Notes: generated by a model not told the origin, from the letters alone. Counted from the stretch's first letter, positions 7,577 to 15,655 are shown. The stretch is DNA of 28,998 nt from Dehalococcoidia bacterium (GCA_030643515.1 DAOWLH010000100.1:1-28998); one strand, 5' to 3'. Numbers and translations: made by a program.

Positions 7577-7630
7577 CATTGTGAATAATTGTCCCTTGGA
7601 CAAGAGGCTGCGTTTTCAAAAAGCAGAATT

Positions 7631-8875
7631 ATGCCCAATTACTACATATGGACCATCGGCTGCCAGATGAACAAGGCGGAGTCGGAGCGTCTTGGCAGCC
7701 TGTTCGAGCAGTTTGGTTACCAGGCCACCGCCACTCCCGAAGAGGCCGACCTGATTGTGCTCAACAGCTGCGTCGTGCGCCGCAGTGCCGAGGACAGGGT
7801 GATCAACAAGCTTTGTAACCTCCGCCCGCTAAAACAACGACGCCCCTCTCTAAAAGTGGCGCTAACCGGCTGCCTGGTCAACTCCGATCTCAAGGGGCTA
7901 AAGCGGCGATTTCCTTATATTGACTTCTTCTTCAAGCCCGGCGACCAGCCAGGCTGGCTCACTCACCCGGAGCCAATCAGCATATTACCCCGGCAGCCAC
8001 AGGTGAGCACCTTCGTGCCCATCATTCAGGGGTGTGACAACTTCTGCTCTTACTGCATTGTCCCTTACCGGCGTGGCCGGGAGAAGAGCCGCCCTCTGCC
8101 TGAAATAGTCTGTGAGGTAAGGGAACTGGTGCGGCGGAGAGTAAAAGAGGTGGTCCTGCTGGGGCAAAACGTGGACTCCTACGGTCACGACCTGCCGAAC
8201 AAACCCGACCTTGCCCGACTGCTCTACGAGCTAAACGAGATAGGCGGCCTGGCCCGCATCAGGTTTCTGACCAACCATCCCAAGGACTTAAGCCAGCGGC
8301 TTATTGAGGCGATAGCCTCCCTGGATAAGGTCTGCGAGCAGATTAACCTGCCTGTCCAATCAGGTGACAACCAGATTCTGGGGAGTATGAGGCGAGGCTA
8401 CACGGTGGAGAACTACCGGCAACTGGTCGCCCGGCTGCGCCGCCACGTGCCCCGGATATCCCTGAGCACCGATATAATCGTCGGCTTCCCGGGGGAGAGC
8501 GAGAAGCAGTTTCAGGCTACGGCCAGTCTGCTTTGTGAATTGAGGTTTGACAGCGTCCATATCGCCGCCTACTCGCCGAGGCCGGAGACCATCGCCGCCC
8601 GCCAGTTCGAGGACGACATCCCCGATGAAGAAAAGGAAAGGCGGCGGCAACTGGTGGAAAAGCTCCAGGAAAATATCGCCACCGAAATAAACGCCAATCT
8701 GCTTGGGAAGACGGTTGAAGTCCTGGTGGAAGACCGCAAAGGAAATAAGTGGCACGGAAGAAGCCGAAATGGTAAACTGGTGTTCTTCGTGAGTGACGAT
8801 AACCTGCTGGGACGGCTGGTGCCACTAAGAATAGATAAAACCAGCCCCTGGTCACTTCAGGGTAAAATTGAATAA
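7631..8875 (+). CDS. miaB: tRNA-2-methylthio-N6-dimethylallyladenosine synthase (MiaB family)
   Basis: Radical SAM methylthiotransferase acting on A37 of tRNAs that read U-starting codons. The N-terminal UPF0004 domain has its three cluster cysteines (C11, C47, C81). The radical SAM motif C135-x3-C139-x2-C142 (CDNFCSYC) follows, and the last 60 residues form a TRAM domain. From the ATG at 7631 there are 414 residues. An in-frame TTG at 7589 would add 14 residues that no MiaB normally has. The ribosome site is weak. MtaB and RimO relatives share these domains; the GCQMN start and PYRRGREKSR after the SAM motif favour MiaB. Confidence 0.92.
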   Translation: MPNYYIWTIGCQMNKAESERLGSLFEQFGYQATATPEEADLIVLNSCVVRRSAEDRVINKLCNLRPLKQRRPSLKVALTGCLVNSDLKGLKRRFPYIDFFFKPGDQPGWLTHPEPISILPRQPQVSTFVPIIQGCDNFCSYCIVPYRRGREKSRPLPEIVCEVRELVRRRVKEVVLLGQNVDSYGHDLPNKPDLARLLYELNEIGGLARIRFLTNHPKDLSQRLIEAIASLDKVCEQINLPVQSGDNQILGSMRRGYTVENYRQLVARLRRHVPRISLSTDIIVGFPGESEKQFQATASLLCELRFDSVHIAAYSPRPETIAARQFEDDIPDEEKERRRQLVEKLQENIATEINANLLGKTVEVLVEDRKGNKWHGRSRNGKLVFFVSDDNLLGRLVPLRIDKTSPWSLQGKIE

Positions 8876-8896
8876 GCCCGGATTTAAGGAGGCATA

Positions 8897-9262
8897 ATGA
8901 AAAAAACAACAGCCTTGATAAGCGTGCTGCTGGCTGTGCTCCTTATCGGCGCAGTAGCTCTCGGCGGCTGCACCGCTGCCGATGGCACCGACCCCACCAG
9001 CCTGTGGACCATGGTCATTTTTTTAGTACTTCTATTTGCCGTCTTTTGGTTCCTCATTATTCGGCCACAGCGCAAAAGGCAGCAGGATCAGAAGGACCTT
9101 CTTTCAAACCTGAGGCCGGGAGACAAAGTGGTCACCATAGGCGGGATTTACGGCCAGGTTGAAAGCCTCAGCGAGACCAGCATCATCCTCAAGGTAGAAT
9201 CAGGGACAATGATACGCCTAGCCCGCCGCAGCATCGCTTATAAGCAGGACCAGATGGTATAG
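8897..9262 (+). CDS. yajC: YajC-like preprotein translocase subunit with an N-terminal lipobox
   Basis: Accessory subunit of the SecDF-YajC complex in the inner membrane. The core is typical: one membrane segment (about residues 37-55), the signature LIIRPQRKRQ, then a small domain with GDKVVTIGGIYG. What differs is an extra N-terminal signal-like helix ending in LGGC (C25), which reads as a lipoprotein processing site before the usual membrane helix. Length is 121 residues. AAGGAGG lies just upstream of the ATG. It stands 21 bases after miaB and 36 before nadB; secD and secF are not in the window. Confidence 0.93.
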   Translation: MKKTTALISVLLAVLLIGAVALGGCTAADGTDPTSLWTMVIFLVLLFAVFWFLIIRPQRKRQQDQKDLLSNLRPGDKVVTIGGIYGQVESLSETSIILKVESGTMIRLARRSIAYKQDQMV

Positions 9263-9279
9263 CAGTCTTCTCCATATCA

Positions 9280-9301
9280 CCACCCTGGAGGTGGCTTCAT
9301 T
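9280..9301 (+). promoter_or_regulatory. nadB ribosome-binding site and AUU start codon
   Basis: GGAGG (9287-9291), 7 bases, then ATT (9299-9301), which opens the NadB frame. No ATG, GTG or TTG exists in that frame between the yajC stop and the GTG at 9380. The site is partly folded: CCACC (9280-9284) can pair with GGTGG (9290-9294), covering two bases of the Shine-Dalgarno. Confidence 0.65.
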
Positions 9302-10864
9302 AAGCGCTACGATTATATTATCGTTGGCAGCGGCATTGCCGGGCTTTACTGTACCCTGCTGGCCCAGAAATATGGCAGCGTGCTACTTGTCACCAAGGGC
9401 AGTATACATGACTGCAACACCAGACATGCCCAGGGGGGCATCGCCGCCGCCATCGGTAAAAACGACTCACCCCAGCTTCATTACAAGGATACCATAGCCG
9501 CCGGAGATGGCCTGTGCAACGAAGAGGCAGTCAACATACTGGTTACTGAAGCCCCGGACAGAATCGCGGACCTGGTCGGCTTTGGTGTACCCTTCGATAC
9601 CGTAAACGGGGAAATTGACCTCACCCTGGAGGCGGCCCACAGCGTGCGCCGCATCCTCCACGCCGGCGGCGACGCCACCGGCGAACACATAGAACTGACC
9701 CTGAGCGAAAGGGTGCGCTCCTTAAGCGTCCCCCTCCTCGAAGGCTACCTGGCGACTGAAATCATATTGGAAGAGGGCAGAGTCAGGGCATTAAAGACCC
9801 TTAACTGCGCCAGAGGCACCACTACGGAATTTGAATGCCATTTCCTCATTCTGGCCTCAGGTGGCTGTGGCCAGCTTTTCAAGTTCACCACCAATCCTGA
9901 GGTGGCCACCAGTGATGGCATTGCCCTCGCCTTTAACGCCGGTGCCGATGTCGTCGACATGGAGTTTTTCCAGTTCCACCCGACTACGTTGCATCTCCCC
10001 GGGGTGGCCACTTTCCTCATCTCGGAAGCAGTCAGGGGTGAAGGCGGCATCCTGCGTAATGCTAAAGGGGAGCGTTTTATGACCCGGTACACGCCACAGG
10101 CCGAGATGGCACCGAGGGATATCGTCACCCGCAGCATAGTTGCGGAAATGTCAAAGACAGGCGAAGACAATGTATTCCTGGACATCACCCGCCTGCCACC
10201 CCATGTCACTACCACGCGCTTCCCCCGGATATACCGCTTCTGTCTGGAACATGGCCTGGACATCACCAGGCAGCAGATTCCGGTGGCACCGGCAGCCCAT
10301 TATATGGTCGGTGGCATAAAGGTTGATAGCTGGGGGGAAAGCACCATATCAGGGCTATTCGCCGCCGGCGAGGTCGCCGGCACCGGTGTCCACGGCGCTA
10401 ACCGGCTGGCATCAAACTCATTGCTTGAGGTGCTCGTTTTCGGCAAGAGAACTATCCAAAGGACCCGCCACCAATATGAAACAGCCTCGGCTGGTTTTGG
10501 CAACGATGTCCTTACCCGTATTAAACCAAGAGAGCCGGCGCAGAACGCACCCCATGCCAGCCTCGCTGCCTTAAAACAGCTTATGTGGGATAAGGCAGGC
10601 ATTATCCGCAATAGAAAAGACCTGACCGAAGCTGCCAGTATGATATCTGCCTGGCAACAATCTCTGCCAGCTGTCAAGAACCGCGCCTCACACGAGCTTT
10701 CAAACCTGATACTGACCGGGCGGCTGGTCACCGAGGCCGCCCTGCTAAGGGAGGAGAGTCGCGGTGCCCACTTCCGTTCCGACTTTCCCCGGCACTCCAC
10801 CGGATGGCACCGTCATATCGTGCTGCAGGGTAAAATCAGGAGCCAAAATGAGACAACCATCTGA
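9299..10864 (+). CDS. nadB: L-aspartate oxidase
   Basis: FAD enzyme that oxidises L-aspartate to iminoaspartate, the first step of de novo NAD synthesis. The dinucleotide fold (YDYIIVGSGIAGL) occupies residues 4-16 only if translation begins at ATT 9299; starting at the first conventional codon (GTG 9380) would delete it. Further signatures are TRHAQGGIAA, HSVRRILHAGGDATG, the capping-domain FQFHPTTL, and GANRLASNSLLE near the second FAD contact. The full protein has 521 residues, normal for NadB. It overlaps nadC by 17 bases, and both lie after yajC. Succinate dehydrogenase flavoproteins are related, but the motifs and the nadC neighbour favour NadB. Confidence 0.94.
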   Translation: MKRYDYIIVGSGIAGLYCTLLAQKYGSVLLVTKGSIHDCNTRHAQGGIAAAIGKNDSPQLHYKDTIAAGDGLCNEEAVNILVTEAPDRIADLVGFGVPFDTVNGEIDLTLEAAHSVRRILHAGGDATGEHIELTLSERVRSLSVPLLEGYLATEIILEEGRVRALKTLNCARGTTTEFECHFLILASGGCGQLFKFTTNPEVATSDGIALAFNAGADVVDMEFFQFHPTTLHLPGVATFLISEAVRGEGGILRNAKGERFMTRYTPQAEMAPRDIVTRSIVAEMSKTGEDNVFLDITRLPPHVTTTRFPRIYRFCLEHGLDITRQQIPVAPAAHYMVGGIKVDSWGESTISGLFAAGEVAGTGVHGANRLASNSLLEVLVFGKRTIQRTRHQYETASAGFGNDVLTRIKPREPAQNAPHASLAALKQLMWDKAGIIRNRKDLTEAASMISAWQQSLPAVKNRASHELSNLILTGRLVTEAALLREESRGAHFRSDFPRHSTGWHRHIVLQGKIRSQNETTI

Positions 10865-11696
10865 CGAACTGGCTAATATAATAGACCTTGCCCTGGAAGA
10901 GGATGGCGGAAGCGGTGACATCACCAGCGATATTTTGCTACCCGAAAACCAGCAGGGGAAAGCAGCCATTATAGCCAATGCCGAAGGCGTGCTGGCCGGT
11001 GGTGACACCGCCAGACTGGCCTTTCTTAAGGTTGACCCCTCCCTTGTAGCAACCTTTTCCATCCCAGACGGCAGCATGGTAAAACCGAAAGATATAGTTG
11101 CCACCATCGAAGGCAATGTGGCCGGCATCCTTAAAGCGGAACGGGTAGCCCTTAATTTCCTGTGTCATCTCAGCGGCATCGCCTCGGAGACGGCCAGATA
11201 TGTCGCCGGGGTTAGGGGAACAGCCACCGTCATTACCGATACCCGCAAGACTTCACCCGGTCTCAGGCTACTGGAAAAACAGGCCGTTCGTAGCGGTGGC
11301 GGCCACAACCACCGCCTCAATCTAGCCAGCGGAATCCTCATTAAAGACAATCACATAGCGGCGTTGCGCCACCTTGGTATGAGCCTGAAGGATATCGTGG
11401 CCAAGGCCAGGCAGAACGCCCCCAGGGGTTCAACGATTGAGATAGAGGTAAACACCACCGCCGAAGCCATTGAAGCAGCCAATGCCGGGGCCGACATCAT
11501 TATGCTGGACAATATGACTCCCGATGACGTCAGACGGGTTGCAGGGCTGGTTTCAACCCGGACAAAGCTTGAGGCTTCAGGCGGCATCAACCTGGACAAT
11601 ATCAAAGCCTATGCCGCCACCGGCGTTGATTATATCTCCATCGGCGCCATCACCCACTCAGCCAGGGCGCTTGATTTTAGCCTTAAACTCAGTTAG
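10848..11696 (+). CDS. nadC: Nicotinate-nucleotide pyrophosphorylase (quinolinate phosphoribosyltransferase)
   Basis: Converts quinolinate and PRPP to nicotinate mononucleotide, CO2 and PPi. The sequence shows LNFLCHLSGIAS, the TRKTSPGLR loop, the basic GGGHNHR segment with the LIKDNH motif, and MLDNM in the barrel domain. From the ATG at 10848 it has 282 residues. This start has AGGAG 6 bases upstream; an in-frame ATG at 10764 lies deep within nadB and is rejected. The 17-base overlap with nadB suggests coupled expression. Quinolinate synthase (nadA) is missing from the window and must be encoded elsewhere. Confidence 0.95.
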   Translation: MRQPSDELANIIDLALEEDGGSGDITSDILLPENQQGKAAIIANAEGVLAGGDTARLAFLKVDPSLVATFSIPDGSMVKPKDIVATIEGNVAGILKAERVALNFLCHLSGIASETARYVAGVRGTATVITDTRKTSPGLRLLEKQAVRSGGGHNHRLNLASGILIKDNHIAALRHLGMSLKDIVAKARQNAPRGSTIEIEVNTTAEAIEAANAGADIIMLDNMTPDDVRRVAGLVSTRTKLEASGGINLDNIKAYAATGVDYISIGAITHSARALDFSLKLS

Positions 11697-11949
11697 CCAA
11701 TAACCCGGCGTATACCACTGCTCAAGTCCGATTCAAGCTTCATTGGTCGCATGCATTTACAGACATATTATTCCCGTAATCGCGCTGTGGATATTCGCCA
11801 TTTGGCCACAGGCAGTACCATTTTACCCCTATCAAAGACCAATATTGTGACTTTTGGGTGATTGTAAAGCATCCTTCTATCCCTAAAAATAGATATTGCG
11901 AATAACTTGATGTAGTTGGAAGCAAGAATAAACATATAGGAGAAAAACG
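11697..11949. other. Intergenic region between nadC and the coiled-coil gene
   Basis: Carries no convincing gene. A 7-bp inverted repeat (ATTGGTC near 11742, GACCAAT near 11847) encloses a smaller CTGTGG/CCACAG hairpin, so a structured transcript is conceivable. No clear terminator or strong promoter was found. Confidence 0.3.
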
Positions 11950-12510
11950 ATGGATACCATAAAAACTTCTAAAGAGCTCGGCAAAGGCGATAACAACGGA
12001 ACGACTGATATTATGGCCGATATGGCCAAAGAGGCAGACCAAATCATCTCCAATGCTCGTCAAGCAGCCCGCCAGGAAGCGGAGCAGGAGATAGAGCGGA
12101 TCCTCAAGCAATACGAAGAGAAGGCAAAGCAAATCGTTTCCAGGATTCGGGAAGAGACAAATACAAGGGCCGCCCAAATCGCCGACAGCGTGCGGGAATC
12201 AATTCTGACGAGAATCGAAAAGGCTTCATCGGATGCCATAGCTGAAGCAATTGCCGATTCCAGCCGAAAAGTCGAGGAGATCGTCAAGAGCCAGCCAGAT
12301 TTAGCCGCTGATAAGCCGGAGCCAGCACCCGCCAAGGCCAAGATTGACCAGGAAAGCAGTCCCCCGCAACCCCAGGTGGATAATCTGGCCGAGCAGGATA
12401 ATGGCGATGAAGCTAAAGACAAGAAGAGCCCTACTGAGGCGGAAACCAGTCGAGGAGCACGTACTGACGTTAGATTTGAGCAGGATTTTGACCAGTGGCT
12501 TAGCCAGTAA
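11950..12510 (+). CDS. Uncharacterised coiled-coil protein
   Basis: A 186-residue soluble protein with no signal peptide or membrane segment. Residues 20-120 are a continuous charged, alanine-rich helix with heptad character, resembling the peripheral-stalk (b/E/H-type) subunits of rotary ATPases or DivIVA-like proteins. A proline-, glutamate- and lysine-rich linker follows (about 118-168), and the last residues FEQDFDQWLSQ form a short conserved-looking tail that could bind a partner. AGGAG lies 6 bases before the ATG. It is followed 14 bases later by the XRE regulator, implying a two-gene unit. No ATPase genes are near, so the resemblance may reflect composition only. Function unknown. Confidence 0.8.
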   Translation: MDTIKTSKELGKGDNNGTTDIMADMAKEADQIISNARQAARQEAEQEIERILKQYEEKAKQIVSRIREETNTRAAQIADSVRESILTRIEKASSDAIAEAIADSSRKVEEIVKSQPDLAADKPEPAPAKAKIDQESSPPQPQVDNLAEQDNGDEAKDKKSPTEAETSRGARTDVRFEQDFDQWLSQ

Positions 12511-12524
12511 GCAAGAGACCAGAC

Positions 12525-12917
12525 ATGGAAGCAGGCAACGGCAGAAGAAAAGAGTTTGGCCTGATGCTACGACAGCAACGGCTGATGATTCCTATGACCC
12601 TTCATGACCTGACATTAAAATCGGGCGTATCGCCTTCTTACCTGGGCAGGATAGAGAGAGGGGAACGCTTCCCTTCCGCCACCATATTGCAGAGAATCGC
12701 CCGGCCTCTAGGTTTTGACATCGATGAGCTTTTTACCCTGGCTGGTTACCTATCGACGCAACCTGCCGCTGTATCCGAAGCGAGTCCAGATTATTCCGGC
12801 AACCACCTGGACCCGTATGTCTACCGCGTCCTGTCTCAGGAACCAATCGCTGCGCAACGGGCGGTCATCGGCATCATCTCCATACTGAGAAGTATCGCCA
12901 AAGTGGATAACGCCTAG
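12525..12917 (+). CDS. XRE-family helix-turn-helix regulator
   Basis: A 130-residue protein with a Cro/C1-type helix-turn-helix at about residues 10-65; the recognition segment reads TLHDLTLKSGVSPSYLGRIE, followed by GERFPSATILQRIARPLG. The C-terminal 60 residues are short, mostly helical and carry no recognisable ligand or peptidase domain, so dimerisation is the likely role. It lies 14 bases after the coiled-coil gene. Genes of this type often regulate their own operon, but no operator was identified. Confidence 0.88.
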   Translation: MEAGNGRRKEFGLMLRQQRLMIPMTLHDLTLKSGVSPSYLGRIERGERFPSATILQRIARPLGFDIDELFTLAGYLSTQPAAVSEASPDYSGNHLDPYVYRVLSQEPIAAQRAVIGIISILRSIAKVDNA

Positions 12918-12952
12918 CGGTGAGTCTAAAAAGAGACTGCCAACTCCACCGC
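12917..12952. other. Stem-loop between convergent genes
   Basis: GCGGTGAGTCT (12917-12927) pairs with AGACT (12934-12938) and, after an 8-base bulge, CACCGC (12947-12952). It lies between the ends of the XRE and PfkB genes. There is no U-tract, so it may protect 3' ends rather than act as a standard terminator. Confidence 0.35.
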
Positions 12953-12954
12953 CT

Positions 12955-13890
12955 TCAGGCTGCTACCTCCTGAACGCTAATTTGCGGCAATAGCCATTCC
13001 ACGTCAGCCCGGCGGCAGAGCTCCGTCCCCGGCGTCAGCACCGCAGCCGTGCCCATCGCCGTAGCCAGGCGGCAGGCCTCCCAAAGAGATCCCCCTTTGG
13101 CTAGCTTCATGGCGAGGCCGGCAACAGAGCAATCGCCGGCACCGACGTCACTGACGCCCTTCACCCTCGGGGGCACCGCTCTTATGACCTTACCCTCACC
13201 GGCGGCAATGAGACCATCTTTGCCCCTGGAGATAACGGCGATTTCAATACCACCGGCAACCAGTTCAAGGCAAGCCGTAATAATATCGGCTTCAACTTCC
13301 AGTTCAACGCCAAGAAGCTCTTCAGTTTCCCTGACATTGGGCTTTATGAGGTAGGGCTTCCCCTTAACCCCCTCCTTTAGATATACCCCTGATGAATCCA
13401 GTATGGTTTTTACGCCATGCTCCCTGGCTTTGAGAATAATCGTGCGGTAAATATCCGCCGGGCAGCCCGGAGGCACGCTGCCGCCAGCAACTATCAGGTC
13501 CGGAACCCGGCTACTGCCCCAGAGTTGCCCAAAAAAGCGGGCTACTTCTTCCTTTGAGACAAGCGGCCCCGCAGTGCTAATCCTTGTCTGCTGCGAGGTC
13601 TTAACGTCATTAATAATAATGCAGGAGCGCGTTTCCCCGCCAATCGGAGTGAACCTGAAGGGCACCCCCTGCTCGGTTAGCAGCGTTGCCAGTATTTGGC
13701 CGTCATGCCCGCCGATGAAGCCATAGGCCACACCCAGGCCACCCATCTCATGTATCGCCCGCGATACATCTATGCCTTTGCCCCCGGCATCATGACGCAC
13801 CCCGGCACTGCGATTGGTCTCGTCCAAGTTCAATCCTTGAACAGTGATGTGCTTATCGACACAGGGGTTCAGAGTTATGGTAGCAATCAT
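12955..13890 (-). CDS. PfkB-family sugar-phosphate kinase (1-phosphofructokinase / tagatose-6-phosphate kinase type)
   Basis: A ribokinase-fold kinase of 311 residues that phosphorylates a phospho-sugar at C1 or C6. The start MIATITLNPCVDK is the signature of the FruK/LacC branch, AGGKGIDVSRA is the substrate-binding strand, and GAGDCSVAG near the end holds the ATP anion hole with catalytic base D253. The ATG at 13890 is chosen because homologues begin exactly at this motif; an upstream in-frame start at 13989 would run into the preceding gene. It begins 16 bases after the LacD-type aldolase gene, so the kinase product is probably the aldolase substrate. The actual sugar cannot be decided from sequence. 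Confidence 0.9.
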   Translation of the reverse strand: MIATITLNPCVDKHITVQGLNLDETNRSAGVRHDAGGKGIDVSRAIHEMGGLGVAYGFIGGHDGQILATLLTEQGVPFRFTPIGGETRSCIIINDVKTSQQTRISTAGPLVSKEEVARFFGQLWGSSRVPDLIVAGGSVPPGCPADIYRTIILKAREHGVKTILDSSGVYLKEGVKGKPYLIKPNVRETEELLGVELEVEADIITACLELVAGGIEIAVISRGKDGLIAAGEGKVIRAVPPRVKGVSDVGAGDCSVAGLAMKLAKGGSLWEACRLATAMGTAAVLTPGTELCRRADVEWLLPQISVQEVAA

Positions 13891-13906
13891 AATCCGCCGC
13901 ACGACA

Positions 13907-14899
13907 TCAGTATTCCAGGTACCAGTCTTGCGAAACACCAGCCAGTGCATCGGCAGATAGCCCCAGCTTCCGGTACCAGGGTACAGCATATTTGCCGGCT
14001 ATCTCATTAAGTTCCTTTAGCCTTTCGACAGCTACGGTACCCAAATATTCGCTTCTTTGGCGGACGTTTTCAATGGCAACCGCTTCCTGCCAGATGGCAC
14101 GGCCAGCCAGAAACCCGGAAGCCCCCGCCCGGCAGGCAATCTCGACCTGCCTGCGAAAGAGTTCGTAGTCAACACCAGCGCTGAGTATAACCCAGGGCAC
14201 CGGTGAAGCAGCATCCAGTTCACGGCAATGCTCGCTAAGCTCGGACTTATCTGCTTTATAGCGCAGGTCATCCGGAAACTCAGCCTTGAGGATATCTATG
14301 GGCAAACCGGTGATATCCCTTGCGGTATCAATCACCAGCCGCGCTTTATGCTCAGCGAATAACCTCGGATTGGACACCTCGTCACCCACAGGATAAGACA
14401 CCGCTTCCACCAGCAGGGGAATGTCATGCTCGATGCAATCCCGGGCGACAGCGTTTACCGTATCCAGCTGCTGGGCGGCTAATTCATTCAAATCCGGCCG
14501 GTAATAGAGCAACAGCTTGACCGCCGAGGCGCCCATACGCTTAGTTTTGGCCACACTCCATCCCTCAAGCAGCCTGGTTCGACGGTTTTCCCTATCTCCA
14601 GCATAGCCGGTAGCCTCCAGCGACACCAGAAGACCGCTGTCTTTTGGTATCACGCCGTGACTGATGCATTGAGCGGCCCCGTATATCGGGTCAAGAAGGA
14701 CAGCGCTAGCGTAAGGAGCCAGGTGAGAACACAGCTCCAGCTTGAAGTCAATCATCGCCCCATCGCAGACTTCGTCTTCCTCCTGGCAGATAAGCTGGCG
14801 CAGTGAGCCGCGGTGGTCAATGGCACACATGTTGAAGATACCCGACTGGTCGGCAATCTGCTGCAGCCCCTTTAGCTTGCCAATGCTCAACCGTTTCAT
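13907..14899 (-). CDS. LacD-family class I aldolase (tagatose 1,6-bisphosphate aldolase type)
   Basis: A Schiff-base aldolase of 330 residues that should split a ketose bisphosphate into two trioses. It begins with the family's MCAIDHRGSL segment. It has AVKLLLYYRP (K128), LLVEAVSYP (E165) and DILKAEFP, whose K205 coincides with the Schiff-base lysine position known in LacD. GAGGAG lies 4 bases before the ATG. With the PfkB kinase just downstream it forms a two-gene sugar phosphate pathway. The related YihT family acts on sulfofructose phosphate with a PfkB partner, so a sulfosugar role is an alternative, but no other gene for that pathway is present. Confidence 0.88.
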   Translation of the reverse strand: MKRLSIGKLKGLQQIADQSGIFNMCAIDHRGSLRQLICQEEDEVCDGAMIDFKLELCSHLAPYASAVLLDPIYGAAQCISHGVIPKDSGLLVSLEATGYAGDRENRRTRLLEGWSVAKTKRMGASAVKLLLYYRPDLNELAAQQLDTVNAVARDCIEHDIPLLVEAVSYPVGDEVSNPRLFAEHKARLVIDTARDITGLPIDILKAEFPDDLRYKADKSELSEHCRELDAASPVPWVILSAGVDYELFRRQVEIACRAGASGFLAGRAIWQEAVAIENVRQRSEYLGTVAVERLKELNEIAGKYAVPWYRKLGLSADALAGVSQDWYLEY

Positions 14900-14913
14900 G
14901 GCTCTCCTCGATT

Positions 14914-14942
14914 ATTATGGGTTATCAGCCGTTAATAATCAA
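14914..14942 (-). promoter_or_regulatory. Possible promoter of the aldolase-kinase operon
   Basis: On the minus strand: TTGATT (14942-14937), a 17-bp spacer, CATAAT (14919-14914). Transcription would begin about 8 bases before the ATG, just retaining the Shine-Dalgarno. A second TATAAT on this strand (14974-14969) lacks a -35 partner. Confidence 0.35.
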
Positions 14943-14947
14943 GGCGT

Positions 14948-14976
14948 TTGTTTTTATCTACAGCCACAATTATAAT
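14948..14976 (+). promoter_or_regulatory. Promoter of plsC-ispH
   Basis: TTGTTT (14948-14953), a 17-bp spacer and a consensus TATAAT (14971-14976), with the predicted start about 24 bases before the plsC start codon. Divergent from the aldolase-kinase operon. Confidence 0.6.
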
Positions 14977-15006
14977 ATAGCCGGTTAAGCCTATATTTGA
15001 GGGGTC

Positions 15007-15654
15007 TTGCATTTCTTGCTTTATCGCACCATCCAGCTAGCATTGAAGCTGCTCTTTTCCCTGCTGACCCGCCGCCGGGTCACGGGTAGAGAGAATATTC
15101 CCCGCCACGGACCGGCTATCTTTGTCGGCAATCACATCCACCTGTTCGACTCGCCACTGCTCTGGGTCACCCTGGGTTCAAAAGCGAAATTCATAGCAAA
15201 AGAGGAGATGTTCAACTCCAGGATAACTGGCTACATCATGCGCACTTGCGGCGTCTTTCCGATAGCCAAGGAGCGCCTTGATATGAAGGCTTTTCGTCGG
15301 GCAATGCGAACCCTGTCCCGCGGGCAACATCTGGTCATGTTCCCTGAGGGAATGAGAAGTAAGAACAAGCGCCTCAAGCTGGCTTTCCCCGGAGCCGCCC
15401 TCATGGCCTCGCGCAGCGGAGCACCGATTGTTCCGGTAGTCATTACCGGTACGGAAAATCTCCAGGGGATAAAGTGGTTATGGCGACGTCCCCGGATATC
15501 AGTTCATTTTGGGCCGTCTTTTTTACTGCCGCCAGTGGAGGACCGACTTACCAAGTACAAACTGGCCAAGTTGACCGACATTATTATGGAAAGTATTGCC
15601 CATTTGCTGCCAGAGGAATATCATGGCCAGTACAAACCCAGGAAGGTAGAGTGA
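15007..15654 (+). CDS. plsC: 1-acyl-sn-glycerol-3-phosphate acyltransferase (PlsC family)
   Basis: Membrane-associated acyltransferase making phosphatidic acid from lysophosphatidic acid. The catalytic HX4D box is H43-IHLF-D48 (inside GNHIHLFDSP), and the glycerol-phosphate box is FPEGMRS at 112-118; IVPVVITGTE is the fourth family block. Length is 215 residues. The start is TTG at 15007; another TTG at 15016 is an alternative, with GAGGGG about 11 bases before it. Its stop (TGA) is one base before the ispH start, so the two are surely co-expressed. Confidence 0.9.
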   Translation: MHFLLYRTIQLALKLLFSLLTRRRVTGRENIPRHGPAIFVGNHIHLFDSPLLWVTLGSKAKFIAKEEMFNSRITGYIMRTCGVFPIAKERLDMKAFRRAMRTLSRGQHLVMFPEGMRSKNKRLKLAFPGAALMASRSGAPIVPVVITGTENLQGIKWLWRRPRISVHFGPSFLLPPVEDRLTKYKLAKLTDIIMESIAHLLPEEYHGQYKPRKVE

Positions 15655-15655
15655 C

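Noticed and set aside
7501..7584. Protein-coding frames across the tRNA-Ser gene
   Set aside because: The interval folds as a complete class II tRNA with encoded CCA; frames across it are incidental.
11760..11870. A 36-codon plus-strand frame after nadC
   Set aside because: No ribosome site, no similarity recognised, and too short to distinguish from chance.
11740..12177. A 145-codon minus-strand frame running from inside the coiled-coil gene into the upstream intergenic region
   Set aside because: Half of it is antisense to the coiled-coil gene, which has a good ribosome site and heptad pattern; the frame has no ribosome site and a composition typical of antisense translation.
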